Source: Salipiger pallidus (GTDB lineage Bacteria > Pseudomonadota > Alphaproteobacteria > Rhodobacterales > Rhodobacteraceae). Taken from it: DNA of 64,000 nt. Below are positions 62,671-64,000 of this stretch, in pieces. The stretch's first letter is position 1. Each line of letters begins with the position of its first letter. The DNA lies in NCBI RefSeq assembly GCF_014643635.1, contig NZ_BMJV01000001.1, positions 1,060,925 to 1,124,924 on the forward strand, given 5' to 3'. Under the pieces are notes generated by a model. The model was not told the DNA's origin. It searched no databases and saw only the letters and a program-made list of their open reading frames with translations. A program made the position numbers and the translations under genes.

Positions 62671-64000
62671 TCAGTGGCGGAAATGGCGCATCCCGGTGAA
62701 GACCATGGCAAGGCCTGCCTCATCGGCTGCGGTGATGACCTCATCGTCACGCATGGAGCCGCCCGGCTGGATCACGGTGGTCGCCCCGGCCGCAGCCGCT
62801 TCCAGCAGGCCGTCGGCGAAGGGGAAGAACGCGTCCGACGCCACGGCCGAGCCCTTGGTCAATGCCTCCGGAAGGCCCATGGCCTCAGCCATGCGCTCGG
62901 ATTTCTTCGCGGCGATGAGCGCCGAATCAAGTCGGCTCATCTGGCCTGCGCCGACGCCGACAGTCGCGCCGTCCTTGACGTAGACGATGGCATTGGACTT
63001 GACATGCTTGGCGACCTTCCAGGCAAACAGCAGGTCGGCAAGCTCCGCGTCGGTCGGCTTGCGCTTGGTCACCACCTTCAGGTCATCGAGACCGATCATG
63101 CCGGTGTCCTTGTCCTGCACGAGGAAGCCGCCCGCCACCTGACGATAGGTGAGGCCTGGCTCGGCGGGGTTGGCGACCCCGTTCGTGGTCAGCAGGCGCA
63201 GGTTCTTCTTCTTGGCAAAGATCTCCTTGGCCGCGTCGTCCGCGCCGGGAGCGATGACCACCTCGGTGAAGATCTCGGTGATCGCCTCGGCGGTCTCGGC
63301 GTCCAGCTTGCCGTTCAGCGCCACGATACCGCCGAAGGCCGAAGTGCGGTCGCAGTCATAGGCCTTGCGGTAGGCTTCGAGCAGGGTCGCGCCGCGCGCC
63401 ACGCCGCAGGGGTTGGCGTGCTTGATGATCGCCACTGCCGGGCCATCACCGGGCAGGAACTCCGACACCAGCTCAAAGGCGGCGTCGGTGTCGTTGATGT
63501 TGTTGTAGCTCAGTTCCTTGCCCTGATGCTGCACGGCGTTGGCCACACCCGGACGGGCGGAGCCGTCGCGGTAGAAGCTGGCGGACTGGTGCGGGTTCTC
63601 GCCGTAGCGCAGGGTCTGGGCGATCTCGCCGGCGAAGGCGCGGCGGCGGGGGGCCGGATCGGCGATGGCACCGGCCATCCAGCTGGACACCGCAGCGTCA
63701 TAGGCACCGGTGCGCGCGTAAGCCACCTGCGCCAGCTTCTGACGGAAGGCGTAAGAGGTCGCGCCATCGTTCGCTTCAAGCTCAGCCAGCAGCGGCTGGT
63801 AATCGGCCACATCGACCACGGTGCTCACGAAGGCGTGGTTCTTAGCGGCGGCGCGGATCATGGCGGGGCCGCCGATGTCGATGTTCTCGATCATCTCGTC
63901 ATATTCGGCACCGCGGGCGAGCGCGGCTTCGAACGGGTAGAGGTTGACGATAAGCAAGTCGATCTCTGGGATGCCGTGGCCGGTCATCGCCTCGACGTGG
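62671..64000 (-). CDS. purH: Bifunctional AICAR transformylase/IMP cyclohydrolase PurH (5' end beyond window)
   Basis: The frame ends at TGA 62671-62673 and stays open to the right edge, leaving the C-terminal ~440 residues visible. Segments: '[18 protein letters not shown]' and '[18 protein letters not shown]' (IMP cyclohydrolase part), then '[15 protein letters not shown]', '[15 protein letters not shown]' and '[14 protein letters not shown]' (AICARFT, with the catalytic Lys/His pair KH), ending in '[32 protein letters not shown]'. It catalyses the last two steps of IMP synthesis. Confidence 0.96.
   Translation of the reverse strand, partial: HVEAMTGHGIPEIDLLIVNLYPFEAALARGAEYDEMIENIDIGGPAMIRAAAKNHAFVSTVVDVADYQPLLAELEANDGATSYAFRQKLAQVAYARTGAYDAAVSSWMAGAIADPAPRRRAFAGEIAQTLRYGENPHQSASFYRDGSARPGVANAVQHQGKELSYNNINDTDAAFELVSEFLPGDGPAVAIIKHANPCGVARGATLLEAYRKAYDCDRTSAFGGIVALNGKLDAETAEAITEIFTEVVIAPGADDAAKEIFAKKKNLRLLTTNGVANPAEPGLTYRQVAGGFLVQDKDTGMIGLDDLKVVTKRKPTDAELADLLFAWKVAKHVKSNAIVYVKDGATVGVGAGQMSRLDSALIAAKKSERMAEAMGLPEALTKGSAVASDAFFPFADGLLEAAAAGATTVIQPGGSMRDDEVITAADEAGLAMVFTGMRHFRH

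Overview
The window is a high-GC alphaproteobacterial chromosome segment. Gene order and content point to Rhodobacterales (Roseobacter/Paracoccaceae type). Supporting features are the SUV3-like helicase - S4 protein - fdxA - carD run, a DUF3035 lipoprotein beside lspA, paired M16 peptidases, metZ behind a SAM-II riboswitch, and a DUF1127 gene followed by CCUCCUCCC-loop small RNAs as known from Rhodobacter. The exact genus cannot be read from the sequence.

Layout. 1-5.27 kb: the end of a LysR regulator, then a tightly packed operon that interleaves an SsuABC/NMT1-type ABC transporter with rutB, rutC and rutD (lower steps of Rut pyrimidine degradation). 5.27-11.86 kb: accessory segment ending exactly at the 3' end of a tRNA-Ser(TGA). 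It holds a 670-aa unrecognised, possibly Rep-like protein, an unassigned kilobase, an XRE regulator, 9-bp iteron-like repeats, a stand-alone DUF927 ATPase and an AlpA-like regulator. No integrase is visible, so it looks like a reduced integrative or satellite element.

12.2-17.4 kb: core genes for a SPOR lipoprotein, DacA-type carboxypeptidase, tmk, holB and Mrp. 17.6-18.43 kb: a DUF1127 protein followed by twelve hairpins with CCTCCTCCC in the loop, arranged as six paired-hairpin RNAs with a 108-bp period; the last hairpin doubles as a terminator. This resembles the CcaF1-CcsR / cuckoo RNA locus but appears expanded. 18.6-28.3 kb: valS, trkH, a small DUF1127-like protein, folE2, metZ with SAM-II riboswitch plus terminator, and a Kef-type antiporter. 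28.5-33 kb: carD, fdxA, S4 protein and SUV3-like helicase, all on the minus strand.

33-45 kb: TPR protein, SCP2 protein, lysophospholipase-like hydrolase, ligase-associated exonuclease with ATP-dependent DNA ligase, a decayed locus with a pentanucleotide repeat, pepF, DksA-like zinc finger protein, periplasmic Gpx-like protein, thermonuclease, EamA and LysE exporters. 45-53.8 kb: pepN, small membrane protein, lytic transglycosylase, an unknown 436-aa protein overlapping gatB, gatB, and a DEAD-box helicase. 54.2-64 kb: histone-deacetylase-like amidohydrolase with a class III aminotransferase, hisF-hisE, lspA, DUF3035 lipoprotein, an M16 peptidase pair, and purH running off the right edge.

The most interesting items are the expanded CCUCCUCCC RNA array, the integrase-less tRNA-Ser element with iterons, and the rut genes embedded in an ABC transporter operon. 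A GGGATATTT-containing intergenic repeat family occurs three times.
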